Translations under genes and position numbers: made by a program | Notes under the pieces: model-generated | The model's database searches: none | Told to the model about the DNA's origin: nothing | Seen by the model: only the letters and a program-made list of their open reading frames with translations | Assembly: GCF_002072955.1 (NCBI RefSeq) | Contig: NZ_LPUF01000001.1 | Coordinates: 1,448,896 to 1,512,895, forward strand | From: Methyloprofundus sedimenti | GTDB taxonomy: Bacteria; Pseudomonadota; Gammaproteobacteria; Methylococcales; Methylomonadaceae | Direction of reading: 5' to 3' | Length of the DNA: 64,000 bases | Shown here: positions 48,827 through 58,561 of the stretch, piece after piece | How the letters are laid out: the number at the start of each line of letters is the position of its first letter | How positions within the stretch are numbered: the stretch's first letter is position 1

Positions 48827-50080
48827 ATGATAAAACTAACTAGCTCTTTGTTTAGAGTTAGCTGTGTCAGTGCTGTTACTTTTTTGATGGCTTCATCTGT
48901 CCAGGCAGCAAATATAAATGAAAAAGTAGAAAATGCGCTCTTGTTTGGTGAGCAAGGTCAATATGGGCAAGTTAAGTTTGATTTACGTTTTCGTTACGAA
49001 AATGTATTCATAGCTAATGATTTACCCATAAAAACAGCGAATGCTAATACTCTACGCTTGCGTTTTGGCTATCTCACGCCTGAGTTTCATGGTGTGCAAA
49101 TTTATGCTGAGTACGAAGGCAACCTTGCTATGCAGGACGATTATAATAGTTTACGTAATGGTTTGACGAATTATGAAGTTGTTGCAGATCCGCAAAAGCA
49201 GGAACTTAATCAATTTTGGTTGAGCTACACTGGCCTTCCTGATACCTTAATAAAAGGGGGGCGTCAGAAGATTGTTTTAGATAATCAGCGGTTTATTGGT
49301 AATGACTCCTGGAGGCAAATGGAGCAAACCTTTGATGCTGTGTTGATTAGCAACCAATCCATAGAAAACTTAACGCTAAACTTTATCTATATAGGACAAG
49401 TGCAGACAGTTATTTCTACTGAGCATCCGATTACCATGCCTGTGCTGAATTTTAGTTATAATTTTGGACGCTTTAGTACCTTAACAGGATATGGGTATTG
49501 GTTAGCTGATTATGTTGATGCTGTTAATTCAACTCAAACATACGGGGTGCGAATACATGGCGATCCCAAGTTAAAGCATGATATTCAGTTATCCTATGAT
49601 GTGGGGTACAGTAATCAGGCTAACTATCAAAATAATCCCGGCAATTATGCCCTAGATAGATACAATATTATATTAGGGGCCACGTATGCCGGGATTACCA
49701 TTAAATCGGGTATGGAGCAATTAGATGGTAATGGAACTTATGCTTTTCAAACACCTCTGGGCTCAACTCATCTCTTTCAAGGGTGGGCGGATAAGTTTAT
49801 TGTAACGCCTGAAGACGGCATACGAGACATTCAAGCATCCATAGATAAAAGTTTTTATGGTGTTCAATTTTTATTTGCTTATCATCACTTTACTGATTCA
49901 AATAGTCATGGAGAATATGGTAATGAATACGATGTTCTGGTCTCCAAGCATTTTGGAAAACATTATCAATTACTGGCTAAGTACGCTTTTTATGACGCAT
50001 CTGATAGTGTAGCCGCTGTTGATGCAGGTGTAGGAGAAAATACCCAGAAAATATGGGTGCAAGGCAATATGAATTTTTAA
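48827..50080 (+). CDS. Alginate-export-like outer-membrane porin
   Basis: 417-aa protein with a signal peptide (to SSVQA, residues 1-28). It shows many short amphipathic beta strands (FDLRFRYENVF, TLRLRFGYLTP, GVQIYAEYEGN, WLSYTGLPDTLIKGGRQKIVLDNQRFIGN), and the last residues end with Phe, as in Omp85-assembled barrels. The strand pattern and the GRQ..LDNQRF motif match the alginate-export (AlgE-like) porin family, common in aquatic gammaproteobacteria and often without alginate genes. It is transcribed alone and ends at a strong hairpin. The substrate is unknown. Confidence 0.75.
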   Translation: MIKLTSSLFRVSCVSAVTFLMASSVQAANINEKVENALLFGEQGQYGQVKFDLRFRYENVFIANDLPIKTANANTLRLRFGYLTPEFHGVQIYAEYEGNLAMQDDYNSLRNGLTNYEVVADPQKQELNQFWLSYTGLPDTLIKGGRQKIVLDNQRFIGNDSWRQMEQTFDAVLISNQSIENLTLNFIYIGQVQTVISTEHPITMPVLNFSYNFGRFSTLTGYGYWLADYVDAVNSTQTYGVRIHGDPKLKHDIQLSYDVGYSNQANYQNNPGNYALDRYNIILGATYAGITIKSGMEQLDGNGTYAFQTPLGSTHLFQGWADKFIVTPEDGIRDIQASIDKSFYGVQFLFAYHHFTDSNSHGEYGNEYDVLVSKHFGKHYQLLAKYAFYDASDSVAAVDAGVGENTQKIWVQGNMNF

Positions 50081-50087
50081 ACTGTAG

Positions 50088-50126
50088 ATCGGCTTAGGTT
50101 TATATTAGAAAAAAACCTAAGCCGAA
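50088..50126. terminator. Bidirectional terminator
   Basis: CGGCTTAGGTTT and AAACCTAAGCCG form a perfect 12-bp hairpin between two convergent genes. A/T tracts on both sides allow termination in both directions. Confidence 0.85.
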
Positions 50127-50135
50127 AAAGCAAGT

Positions 50136-51320
50136 TTAAGTAATCGCTTTCTTGATACGTTGCAAAGCAGTCTGCAAGTTTTCCATACTCGTGGCGATAG
50201 AAATTCTAATATGTCCCGGGCAGCCAAAAGCTGAACCTGGAACTAAAGCGACGTCAGCATGTTCAATAAAAAACTCAGCTAAATCAAGATCATTATTAAT
50301 ACCATCAAGCTCAGCAATCAAATGTTCCACATTAGGGAAAACATAGAATGTTCCATCAGATTTAATGCACTCAATTCCAGGGATGTTATTTAATTCATCA
50401 ACCACAAAGTCGTGACGTTTTTTAAATTCTACTAGCATGGTATCAATACAGCTTTGATCACCTCTCAAAGCCTCTTCAGCTGCTACCTGAGAAATAGAAG
50501 TTGGATTAGATGTGCTTTGTGACTGTACTTTACGCATACCTGCAATAATCTCTTCTGGACCAGCCGCATAGCCAATGCGCCAACCGGTCATCGAATAGGC
50601 TTTAGACACGCCGTTAAGTACCATTGTACGACTATAAAGCTCAGGACAGGCATTGAGTATATTTACAAAGCTGCCTTTTTCCCACAGGATATGTTCATAC
50701 ATATCATCAGTTGCGACTATGACATTTGGGAAGTCCAGTAACACCTGAGCAAGTGCTTGTAGTTCATCTAAAGAATAGGCTACTCCTGTAGGATTAGAAG
50801 GGCTATTAATAACAAATAAGCGGGTTGTATCGGTAATAGCTGCACGCAACTGAGCTGGCGTTATTTTGAAGTTTTGTGCTTGCGTAGTTTTGATAATCAC
50901 CGGGATGGCATCTGCAAGCAGAGCTATATCAGGATAAGAAACCCAGTAAGGTGCCGGAATAATAACTTCATCACCTTTGTTTAATAGAGCCTGAGCTAAA
51001 TTATAGAAGCTTTGCTTGCCACCAGAAGACACCAGGATTTGCTTAAGTGTATAGTCAAGGCCATTATCGTTTTTAAATTTGTCAATAACAGCTTGTTTTA
51101 AGCTTGGCGTGCCATCAACAGCTGTATATTTTGTAAAGCCATCATTGATGGCTTTAATAGCTGCTGCTTTGATATGATCAGGGGTATCAAAGTCAGGTTC
51201 GCCAGCACCCAGGCCAATAATATCTTTTCCAGCTGCACGCATTTCTGCGGCCCTTGCAGTAATTGCCAGAGTGGGTGATGGTTTAACTGCGCTAAGTCGG
51301 TCAGAAAGTTTGATACTCAT
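50136..51320 (-). CDS. Aspartate aminotransferase (class I, subgroup Ib)
   Basis: About 394 aa from the ATG at 51320, which follows GAGGGAGC; a 6-residue extension upstream is less likely. It starts MSIKLSDRLSAVKPSPTLAI, typical of bacterial subgroup-Ib aspartate transaminases, with NSPSNPTGVAYS, and the PLP-lysine region LNGVSKAYSMTGWRIGYAAGP. It interconverts aspartate and 2-oxoglutarate with oxaloacetate and glutamate; some relatives also accept prephenate. Transcribed alone. Confidence 0.93.
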   Translation of the reverse strand: MSIKLSDRLSAVKPSPTLAITARAAEMRAAGKDIIGLGAGEPDFDTPDHIKAAAIKAINDGFTKYTAVDGTPSLKQAVIDKFKNDNGLDYTLKQILVSSGGKQSFYNLAQALLNKGDEVIIPAPYWVSYPDIALLADAIPVIIKTTQAQNFKITPAQLRAAITDTTRLFVINSPSNPTGVAYSLDELQALAQVLLDFPNVIVATDDMYEHILWEKGSFVNILNACPELYSRTMVLNGVSKAYSMTGWRIGYAAGPEEIIAGMRKVQSQSTSNPTSISQVAAEEALRGDQSCIDTMLVEFKKRHDFVVDELNNIPGIECIKSDGTFYVFPNVEHLIAELDGINNDLDLAEFFIEHADVALVPGSAFGCPGHIRISIATSMENLQTALQRIKKAIT

Positions 51321-51755
51321 TAAGCTCCCTCGAATCAAATGATGGTTAGGTAAAAACTTGAATTATACCTTATGAATAATCGTTGCGAACTGATAATCGC
51401 ATAAGTGGCCTGACGAAACTAAATTTGCAGTATTTTCGGAATGTACGTGTAGCATGATAGGGACGATGACAGTGCATATATTGCCATGATGATTAAGTTT
51501 AAAGTAAGCTAAATTGTCAGGTCTAATTGGTTTTGACGGATAGACGTTTTAAGTTATTGGAATGCGTGAACTTTGTCCAGCTGCATTGATCTTTTGATTG
51601 CATTAGTTATGACTGTTTTTTAATTGGATTGTGTTGACTACTAAATGTATTGAGTCTATGGTGAGGTCACTGTAAATTCAGCCGCCAGAGTTATAGTTTT
51701 TGGCGTATAAAATGATTATCTTTACTTATTTTATTTTTAAAAGGAGATATGTGTG
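51321..51755. other. Intergenic region
   Basis: About 430 bp between divergent genes, AT-rich, with no ORF of coding character or clear structure. Close to the right end AAGGAG marks the ribosome site of the next gene. Promoters for both genes must be here but were not placed. Confidence 0.5.
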
Positions 51756-52571
51756 ATGTTATATTTTTATTCGATGATGAAATGGTTCAGGCTCGCTGTA
51801 CTATGCATTTTGTGTTCGCCGGTTATCTATGCGGCACAAGAATTATCGGACTCGGAAAAAGAGGAAGCGCAACAATTAGGTTTGGAAGTATGGTTCGGCC
51901 GACCTACGGCGTTCAAGACCTGTCCAGACCCTGAATCTAATCCTGCTCAGGAATACGCACTCTGTGCATCTGCACAGTGTTTCACTATTGATAACGTGGC
52001 ATATTGCAAATGTGATCAGAAGGTAGGGCAAAGTATTTCTTTGCCCTTTTTCTTTACTAACAACAAGCCATCGGCACCGGGGCCAATTGTAGGAGATGTC
52101 TGTGATTTGATGGAAGTGTCTGGCGAAGGTGACTTTTTGGTGAGCACGTTCTCTCCTCCTCCGCAGTTGGTAAAGGGATATCCTGGACCTGATGCTCAAG
52201 CAATATACACGTGTCCAGGCTCTGGAAATTTGTCTGCACAGTGTAATGGCGGACTCTGTGTCAAAGCTACCGCTGGAACAAATTGGCCGTTTCTGGGTGC
52301 TATAGGCAAAGATGAGGTTGTCTGTTCATGTCCCATAGCAGCATCGCCCCAATTTGGTTTTCAGTTCATTGGACCAGCCGATTGTGATCGTGAATTTTTC
52401 GAGCAGTATTGTGGTGTTCAGGGTGGTGGTAGTGGCGGTACGAGTGTATCCACGGGGACGCGGTTGGCCGTCGGTGCCGTCACGGGAAGCGGCACGGTCC
52501 TTACAAAGCTGTTAGAAGGCAACGTCCCACCTACGAGCCGTTGCTTTTTTGTTCCCGATTCGGCCAATTGA
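51756..52571 (+). CDS. Secreted cysteine-rich protein, unknown
   Basis: About 271 aa. A signal peptide (MKWFRLAVLCILCSPVIYA) is followed by a mature region with about 16 cysteines in clusters: CASAQCF, YCKCDQ, AQCNGGLC, VCSCP and DCDRE. A Gly/Ser/Thr-rich stretch near the C-terminus (GGGSGGTSVSTG) and a final Cys follow. Many disulfides are expected in the periplasm or outside the cell. Start choice: GTG 51753, ATG 51756 and later ATGs compete, with AAGGAG at 51740-51745. I do not recognise the family. The 3' part is richer in G and C than its surroundings. Confidence 0.65.
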   Translation: MLYFYSMMKWFRLAVLCILCSPVIYAAQELSDSEKEEAQQLGLEVWFGRPTAFKTCPDPESNPAQEYALCASAQCFTIDNVAYCKCDQKVGQSISLPFFFTNNKPSAPGPIVGDVCDLMEVSGEGDFLVSTFSPPPQLVKGYPGPDAQAIYTCPGSGNLSAQCNGGLCVKATAGTNWPFLGAIGKDEVVCSCPIAASPQFGFQFIGPADCDREFFEQYCGVQGGGSGGTSVSTGTRLAVGAVTGSGTVLTKLLEGNVPPTSRCFFVPDSAN

Positions 52572-52610
52572 CATATAAACATCTGCAGATAACTTCGCGG
52601 GTTTAGCCAA

Positions 52611-52680
52611 TAATACCGCTACCAATGACACATGAACGTTTTGATTTTTTTGAGGTTAAAACGGCTGGTAGCGGTATTAT
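52611..52680. repeat. Large palindrome after the cysteine-rich gene
   Basis: AATACCGCTACCA (52612-52624) and TGGTAGCGGTATT (52666-52678) are perfect inverted copies of 13 nt, with nested CGTTTT and AAAACG. It lies between convergent genes and may act as a bidirectional terminator or a mobile palindromic repeat. Confidence 0.55.
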
Positions 52681-52760
52681 AAACCAGCAAATGGATTTTA
52701 AATATTTTCAGAAAATACAAGGCCTTTCAAGGTAAAAAACACTCATTCAAATCGAGTTCC

Positions 52761-53393
52761 TTATCTGAAAGAAATCCCTACTCCCCTTAGTCCACAATAC
52801 CCATCAGGGTTCTTGGCTAAATATTGTTGATGTTCATTTTCCGCATAATAGAAAATAGGCGCATGGGCTATTTCTGTTGTGATTAGATCTAGTCCGGCCT
52901 TATCGAGTTGATGCTGATAATGTTGTTTAGAACTGAGAGCGGTATCAAGTTGCTCGACAGTGGTTGCGTATATAGCAGAGCGATATTGTGTACCGATATC
53001 GTTGCCCTGACGCATTCCCTGAGTTGGGTTGTGGGCTTGCCAGAAAAGAATCAGTAAATCCTGATAGCTAATTTTCTCTGGATCAAACATTACTTTGACG
53101 ACTTCGGTATGCCCGGTTAACCCGGTACAAAGTTCTTTATATGTCGGGTTAGGTGTTAGTCCTCCAGCATAGCCTACCGCAGTACTGAAGACGCCTTTTT
53201 GTTGCCAAAAAAATCTTTCAGCACCCCAAAAGCAGCCCATAGCGAAGATTGCTTCGTGGATATTTTCCGGGAAGGGCGGTGCAATAGGCTGAGCAGTGAC
53301 AAAGTGTTTTTCAGGAATACAGATTGCAGTTACACGACCAGGTAACGCTTCAGCTGGAGTGGGGAGTGATAATTTTTTTTGTGAAAATAACAT
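52761..53393 (-). CDS. msrA: Peptide methionine sulfoxide reductase MsrA
   Basis: 210 aa, repairing the S form of methionine sulfoxide. The catalytic motif is [13 protein letters not shown] with the Cys at about residue 53, then the family segments [29 protein letters not shown] and [12 protein letters not shown]. The N-terminal 40 residues or so extend beyond the core but show no signal peptide. It is followed upstream by two transporter genes on the same strand (gap 10 nt), so it may be cotranscribed. Confidence 0.96.
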   Translation of the reverse strand: MLFSQKKLSLPTPAEALPGRVTAICIPEKHFVTAQPIAPPFPENIHEAIFAMGCFWGAERFFWQQKGVFSTAVGYAGGLTPNPTYKELCTGLTGHTEVVKVMFDPEKISYQDLLILFWQAHNPTQGMRQGNDIGTQYRSAIYATTVEQLDTALSSKQHYQHQLDKAGLDLITTEIAHAPIFYYAENEHQQYLAKNPDGYCGLRGVGISFR

Positions 53394-53403
53394 AATATTA
53401 ACT

Positions 53404-54282
53404 TTAAGTTTTAAAATGCCTTATTTGGCCGACAAAACTCTGCATAATCAAAGCACATAAAATAAGCCCCGAACCGATTGCAATTTCCAGTGTTAACGCT
53501 TCCTTATTCAAGTAATGACCTAATAATAGTGCTAATACGGGTGAAATCAAGGTGATTAAAGCTACGCGTGTTGCCGGCAGATGCGTCAGAATATAATAAT
53601 ATAACGCAAAGCCAATCGGGGTAGCAATGAGGCCTAAATATAAGATTGACAAAGTACTACTGATTGGCAGTGTGTTCGGTAGTGTGCCATCAATTAGCCA
53701 CCAGGTAACTAAATAAAAGGGAACCGCGAATAGCAATCCACCCGTTACTTGAGTGATAGCTGGCAATTTAGCATGAATTAGTTTTACCCAGACGGCACTG
53801 AAGGCTTGTAAAAAGGTAGCAAATAATACACCGAATACACCTATGGCAGTGTTGTAGCTAATGTGCAAGGCAGAATGAAACATCACAGTGAGTCCTGTAA
53901 TACCGAGGGTATACGCCAGTAATTTATCCCAGGATAAGCTTCTTTCCTTAAGCCATAATGCTGACAATACCGCGGTGATAAAAGGTGTTAGACCGAAAAT
54001 AACGGAAATCCAGCCGGAGGGGATAAATTGAGCGGACCAGTAAACGGCCATCATTGCGCCATAAATTTGCACAGCAACCGCGAAATAAGTTTGTTTAGCT
54101 TTACCGTGCCAGAGCAGCCGTTGGCGCATAGCTAATAGCATAAAGAGGGTGCATATCAGACCTATACACATGCGCGCGGTGACAGAGAAAATAAAGCTGG
54201 ATCCTTCTGCACTCCATTTTATAGCCAATGGCGTTGTTGACCATAGCAATACTATAAAGATAAATGACAGCACAATACGCAT
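53404..54282 (-). CDS. EamA-family (DMT) transporter
   Basis: 292 aa with about ten hydrophobic helices in two EamA repeats. The first begins [14 protein letters not shown], and the second has [19 protein letters not shown] and [31 protein letters not shown], typical of drug/metabolite exporters. The substrate is unknown. Its ATG overlaps the preceding gene's stop by 1 base, so translation is coupled to the AEC transporter. Confidence 0.9.
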   Translation of the reverse strand: MRIVLSFIFIVLLWSTTPLAIKWSAEGSSFIFSVTARMCIGLICTLFMLLAMRQRLLWHGKAKQTYFAVAVQIYGAMMAVYWSAQFIPSGWISVIFGLTPFITAVLSALWLKERSLSWDKLLAYTLGITGLTVMFHSALHISYNTAIGVFGVLFATFLQAFSAVWVKLIHAKLPAITQVTGGLLFAVPFYLVTWWLIDGTLPNTLPISSTLSILYLGLIATPIGFALYYYILTHLPATRVALITLISPVLALLLGHYLNKEALTLEIAIGSGLILCALIMQSFVGQIRHFKT

Positions 54283-55202
54283 TATAGATAGCCTGTTGAT
54301 TGTAGAAGGATTAACCCCGCAGTGATGATCAGGGTACTGCTGGCTGTTGATAACGCAATAATTTCAGCGGCTATTGTGCCGTGATCGGTCATTTTTTTAG
54401 CCATAATATAGCTGGATACTGCCGTTGGTGATGAGAGCATCAGATAAATAAGGCCTAATTCCTGGTCTCTAAAACCCAGATAAATCGCGAGAATAGTACC
54501 TAATAATGGCATAAATAATAATTTGCAAAGTGTGGCCCAGATAACATCTTTAGGGTGATGTTGAAAGTTTTCCCAGTATAAGCTTCCTCCAATGCAAATA
54601 AGCGCAAGGGGGAGCGTCATTTGTGCCAGATATTGACCTGATTGGTTTATAAATGTCGGTAGAGATACTTGCAGCCCTGAAAAGACCAAACCTAAAAAAA
54701 CGGCAATGATAATGGGGTTTGTCAGGATGGATTTATAGGGCTTGTGTCCCTTGGGCTTTAATATTAAAACTGATAAAGGGTTATCTATTATAGCTATGAG
54801 TGCCATATACAGACTGGCGACTGCCAACATTTCTGTACCGTAAGCATTGAATACCATAGCGATGCCAATAATACCCAGATTTCCTCTGAACGCACCCTGA
54901 ATAAAAACACCGCGTTTATCTGGCTCAATTAAAACCAGGCTGACTAACCAGAATAGCATAGCACTGGCCAGGGTAAATAAAACACCATACAAAAAAAGCG
55001 GAATATTGGTGGCGTGAGCAAGGGGGGTACTTGCAATGCTGAAAAACAGTAGACATGGCAAGGTGATATTAAACACAAAGCTATTGGCGATATTGATGAA
55101 GTGTTGATCTATAAAGCCTGTGCGACGGAATGTAATACCTAATATTAACAGTATCAGAATCGGTGCTGTGACGTTTAAGGCAAACAGAAATTGCTCGGAC
55201 AT
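54282..55202 (-). CDS. AEC-family transporter
   Basis: 306 aa with about ten membrane helices of the auxin efflux carrier family (LLILGITFRRTGFID at the start, LPLALICIGGSLYWENF, SSPTAVSSYIMAKKM). In bacteria they export or import organic acids or amino acids; the substrate here is unknown. First gene of the unit with the EamA transporter and msrA. Confidence 0.88.
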   Translation of the reverse strand: MSEQFLFALNVTAPILILLILGITFRRTGFIDQHFINIANSFVFNITLPCLLFFSIASTPLAHATNIPLFLYGVLFTLASAMLFWLVSLVLIEPDKRGVFIQGAFRGNLGIIGIAMVFNAYGTEMLAVASLYMALIAIIDNPLSVLILKPKGHKPYKSILTNPIIIAVFLGLVFSGLQVSLPTFINQSGQYLAQMTLPLALICIGGSLYWENFQHHPKDVIWATLCKLLFMPLLGTILAIYLGFRDQELGLIYLMLSSPTAVSSYIMAKKMTDHGTIAAEIIALSTASSTLIITAGLILLQSTGYL

Positions 55203-55265
55203 TTTAAATAATAATGTAGAGTTTTTTTGACTTAAATGACCAGCGTGTGACGCACCTGATAGGGT

Positions 55266-56579
55266 TCAAGTTAATTCACTGATAGGTGATTGTAATTTAT
55301 GTTGCCATTGCGCAACTTTCTTTTTTAAATCCTGAATATTCAGCGTCGTCAATTGTTTGTTTTTTAAGCAATGTTTACCTGCGACCCAGACATCGCTGAC
55401 ATGATGACGTGAGGTAGAATACACAATTTGCGAAATAGCATTATAAAGCGGCTGTGTTTCTATTGCAGATAAATCTATGGCGCAGATATCTGCGGCTTTG
55501 CCTCTGGTTAAAGATCCGGTAATATCGTCTATCCCTAGAGCTTTAGCGCCGTTTAGGGTAGCCATGCGTAATGCCGTTGCGGCATTAACGGCACTGGCAT
55601 CCTGAGCAACCCCTTTAGCTAATAATGCAGCGGTACGCATTTCCCCGAGCATATCCAGATCATTATTACTTGCTGCGCCATCAGTGCCCAGGGCAACATT
55701 GATGCCCGCATCCAGACACTTTTGTACCGGACAAAAACCACTGGCCAGTTTTAGGTTTGATTCAGGGCAATGCACAATATGCGCACCTGATTGTGCAAAT
55801 TTGGTGATTTCACTATGCGTTAATTGAGTCATATGTACCGCAATAAACGCAGGGGTTATCAGGCCTAATTCATGCAGGCGTTTTAGGGGCCGTTCACCTT
55901 GACTGACTTCAGAGTGTGTTTCATGAACATGCATATGAATTGGCAGATTCAATTCATCTGCGAGCGAACTGATTTGACGTAATGGTTCATCAGAAACAGT
56001 ATAAGGGGCATGAGGTGCAAAAGGTGTACGTATTAAAGGTTGGTGACGAAGTTTTTCATGTAGTGCCAGCCCTTTTTCCATATATTGCTCAGGGCCGCTA
56101 GCCCAGGCAGTCGGGAAGTCAATCATGATAAGTCCGACATTGGCACGTATACCATGCTGAATAGCCTGGTGAGCGGTGATTTCAGGAAAAAAATACATAT
56201 CATTAAAACAGGTGGTACCGCCACACAGCATTTCAGCAATCGCGAGATCGGTTCCATCTCGTACAAAGGCTTCATTCACCCATTTTCTTTCTAAAGGCCA
56301 GATATGGTTTTCCAGCCAGTCCATAAGCGGTAAATCATCAGCAATACCTCTAAATAGCGTCATGGCCACATGTGTATGAGCATTGATGAAACCAGGAACA
56401 AGGGCATGGTTGCTCAGGTCTTCTTGTTGCGCAGCCTGGTATTTTTCCTGTGCCTGTTGTTGTGGCAAGATATCCAGTATATTGCCTTCATGAATCACTA
56501 AGGAGTGATGTTCTAGTATAATTTCATGGGGTTCTATAGGTATAATCCAGCGAGCATTAATAAGAGTGTCAACTTGCAT
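55266..56579 (-). CDS. mtaD: 5-methylthioadenosine/S-adenosylhomocysteine deaminase-type amidohydrolase
   Basis: 437-aa metal-dependent hydrolase of the TRZ/ATZ group. Metal ligands are NAHTHVAMTLFRG near residue 67, HMHVHETHSEV, and GTDGAASNNDLDM, with the closing GSLTRGKAADICAIDL. Known relatives deaminate methylthioadenosine, S-adenosylhomocysteine or adenosine. mtnA lies divergently 147 bp away, so the pair serves methylthioadenosine recycling. Confidence 0.85.
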   Translation of the reverse strand: MQVDTLINARWIIPIEPHEIILEHHSLVIHEGNILDILPQQQAQEKYQAAQQEDLSNHALVPGFINAHTHVAMTLFRGIADDLPLMDWLENHIWPLERKWVNEAFVRDGTDLAIAEMLCGGTTCFNDMYFFPEITAHQAIQHGIRANVGLIMIDFPTAWASGPEQYMEKGLALHEKLRHQPLIRTPFAPHAPYTVSDEPLRQISSLADELNLPIHMHVHETHSEVSQGERPLKRLHELGLITPAFIAVHMTQLTHSEITKFAQSGAHIVHCPESNLKLASGFCPVQKCLDAGINVALGTDGAASNNDLDMLGEMRTAALLAKGVAQDASAVNAATALRMATLNGAKALGIDDITGSLTRGKAADICAIDLSAIETQPLYNAISQIVYSTSRHHVSDVWVAGKHCLKNKQLTTLNIQDLKKKVAQWQHKLQSPISELT

Positions 56580-56726
56580 ATATTAAAGTAAGTAGGGCGG
56601 TTATTGATCCAGAAAAACGCGATAAGCCAGGTCGAAATCTGTCAGTAAAAGATAGGCTAGATTACCTGTTATCCTGTTAATTTTAATTCGTGCATGATTG
56701 CAAATAATAATGATAAGTGAGTATAC

Positions 56727-57779
56727 GTGTTAATGAGTAGTTCCCCAAATAAACTCAATGTCCATGCTTTATTATGGCAGGATAGGCAGTTATCAGTATT
56801 GGATCAGCGGCTATTACCGGACCAGGTGCATTATGATATTTACGCCACGGCTCCTGAGGTTGCTGAAGCGATAAGAAGCATGCGTGTGCGTGGTGCGCCA
56901 GCGATAGGTATCGCTGCAGCTTATGCTGTTGCCTTATCAGTACAACAGTATTTTGTAGCAGATAATGTTGAATGGCAATATAAAGTGAATGCTGATATTA
57001 AAATACTGGCTGCGTCTCGGCCGACGGCAGTGAATTTATTCTGGGCGCTAGCTGTCATGCAGGAAAAATTGGCATCCCTGCAGGATTCGCCCGTCGATGC
57101 AATGATCAATACGGCAATAGAGATTCATCAACAGGATATTGCCGCCAATCAGCAAATGGGTGAAATAGGCGCGGATATTTTAGCTGATGCTCAAGGCATA
57201 TTAACCCATTGCAATGCTGGTGCTTTGGCGACAGGCGGTTACGGAACGGCGCTGGGGGTGATTCGTAGTGCGTATCACCGACAGGCACGCACTGTCTTTG
57301 CCGGGGAAACGCGTCCCTGGCTGCAGGGTGCACGCTTAACAGTGTGGGAGCTGGCTAAAGATAATATCCCGGCAACACTTACTGCCGATTCTGCAGCAGC
57401 GATGTTGATGCGCAGCGGGCAGGTTGACTGGATTATTGTCGGCGCTGATCGTATTGCCGCAAATGGTGATGTAGCTAATAAAATTGGCACCTACTCTTTA
57501 GCTGTTTTAGCCCAATATCATGGTATTAAGGTGATGGTTGTCGCTCCCGTATCAACAATAGATTTTACGATTGAAAACGGCGGCCAAATTGAAATAGAGG
57601 AACGTGCTGCAAGTGAGTTATTACCGGCTAGTTATGTGCAGGAGGGTAGTTTAGTCAATGCATGGAATCCTGTTTTCGATGTCACGCCGGCAGAATTAAT
57701 CAGTGTTATTGTCACCGAGCGTGGCGCGGTGTTTAATCCTTTTGAACAAGGTGTTAGAAAATTAAAAAATGAATATTGA
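56727..57779 (+). CDS. mtnA: S-methyl-5-thioribose-1-phosphate isomerase
   Basis: 350 aa, converting methylthioribose 1-phosphate to the ribulose form in methionine salvage. Motifs are SMRVRGAPAIGIAAAY, the catalytic Cys in THCNAGALATGGYGTALG, VFAGETRPWLQGARLT, and the catalytic Asp region VGADRIAANGDVANKIGTY. The start is GTG (56727) or the next ATG 6 nt on. It overlaps the next gene by 11 nt. No mtnB-D genes are seen nearby. Confidence 0.95.
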   Translation: MLMSSSPNKLNVHALLWQDRQLSVLDQRLLPDQVHYDIYATAPEVAEAIRSMRVRGAPAIGIAAAYAVALSVQQYFVADNVEWQYKVNADIKILAASRPTAVNLFWALAVMQEKLASLQDSPVDAMINTAIEIHQQDIAANQQMGEIGADILADAQGILTHCNAGALATGGYGTALGVIRSAYHRQARTVFAGETRPWLQGARLTVWELAKDNIPATLTADSAAAMLMRSGQVDWIIVGADRIAANGDVANKIGTYSLAVLAQYHGIKVMVVAPVSTIDFTIENGGQIEIEERAASELLPASYVQEGSLVNAWNPVFDVTPAELISVIVTERGAVFNPFEQGVRKLKNEY

Positions 57780-58494
57780 ATTTAATAAAAAAACCGGGGC
57801 AAACCCGTGGCTGGCCGTGCAGAGTTTAGCAAAAGGTACGTCTTTACTATGGCATAAGCGATTAAGAAAATATGTATTAATCCCGATAGCGATCAATTTA
57901 ATACTGTTTTCCGGTATGCTGTATCTGGGTTACCATTATGTCGGCGTGTTAATCGCACAATTTATACCCAACTGGTTACTATGGCTGGATTGGTTAATAT
58001 ACCCATTGTTTTTTATCAGCTTTTTTGTCGCTGGTTTTTTTACTTTTACCTTAATCGCTAATTTAATCGCATCCCCTTTTTACGGAGGTTTGGCCGCTAA
58101 AACACAGCATATCCTGAATGATCAAACAGGAGATATTCAAGAACAGGCAATACTTGCTGTTTTAGCCTCTGAGTTAAGGCGAATTGCCTATTTAGTGAGT
58201 CGTGCCATTCCCATTGTTATTATTTCAATTATCCCCGGAGTAAATTTGATTGCTCCGGTTTTATGGGGACTTTTTGGTGCATGGGGCATGAGTATGGAAT
58301 ATTTTGCCTATCCTCTGGAAAATGAAGGCGCACTCTTTTCTGAACAAAGACAGTTACTTAAAACAGTCCGGATTGGCGCTTTAAGTTTTGGCGGAATGGT
58401 ATTGTTAGCTTTGATGGTTCCGGTGTTAAATATTGTGATACCTCCCATTGCCGTGATTAGCGCAACCCTATATCGTAATAAATTAGCTGTTTAA
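57769..58494 (+). CDS. cysZ: CysZ-like (EI24 domain) membrane protein
   Basis: 241 aa with about four to five long hydrophobic helices, including VLIPIAINLILFSGMLYLGYHYV and the LIASPFYGGLAAKTQ motif typical of CysZ sulfate transporters/EI24 proteins. CysZ brings sulfate into the cell for cysteine synthesis. The ATG lies inside the end of mtnA, suggesting coupling, so sulfur supply and methionine salvage share an operon. Confidence 0.8.
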   Translation: MNIEFNKKTGANPWLAVQSLAKGTSLLWHKRLRKYVLIPIAINLILFSGMLYLGYHYVGVLIAQFIPNWLLWLDWLIYPLFFISFFVAGFFTFTLIANLIASPFYGGLAAKTQHILNDQTGDIQEQAILAVLASELRRIAYLVSRAIPIVIISIIPGVNLIAPVLWGLFGAWGMSMEYFAYPLENEGALFSEQRQLLKTVRIGALSFGGMVLLALMVPVLNIVIPPIAVISATLYRNKLAV

Positions 58495-58561
58495 CCTCAG
58501 TTTATTTGGTTTTGCAGATTTGAAATGTTAACAATAAAAAGGTTAAAACAGGGCTGATATT

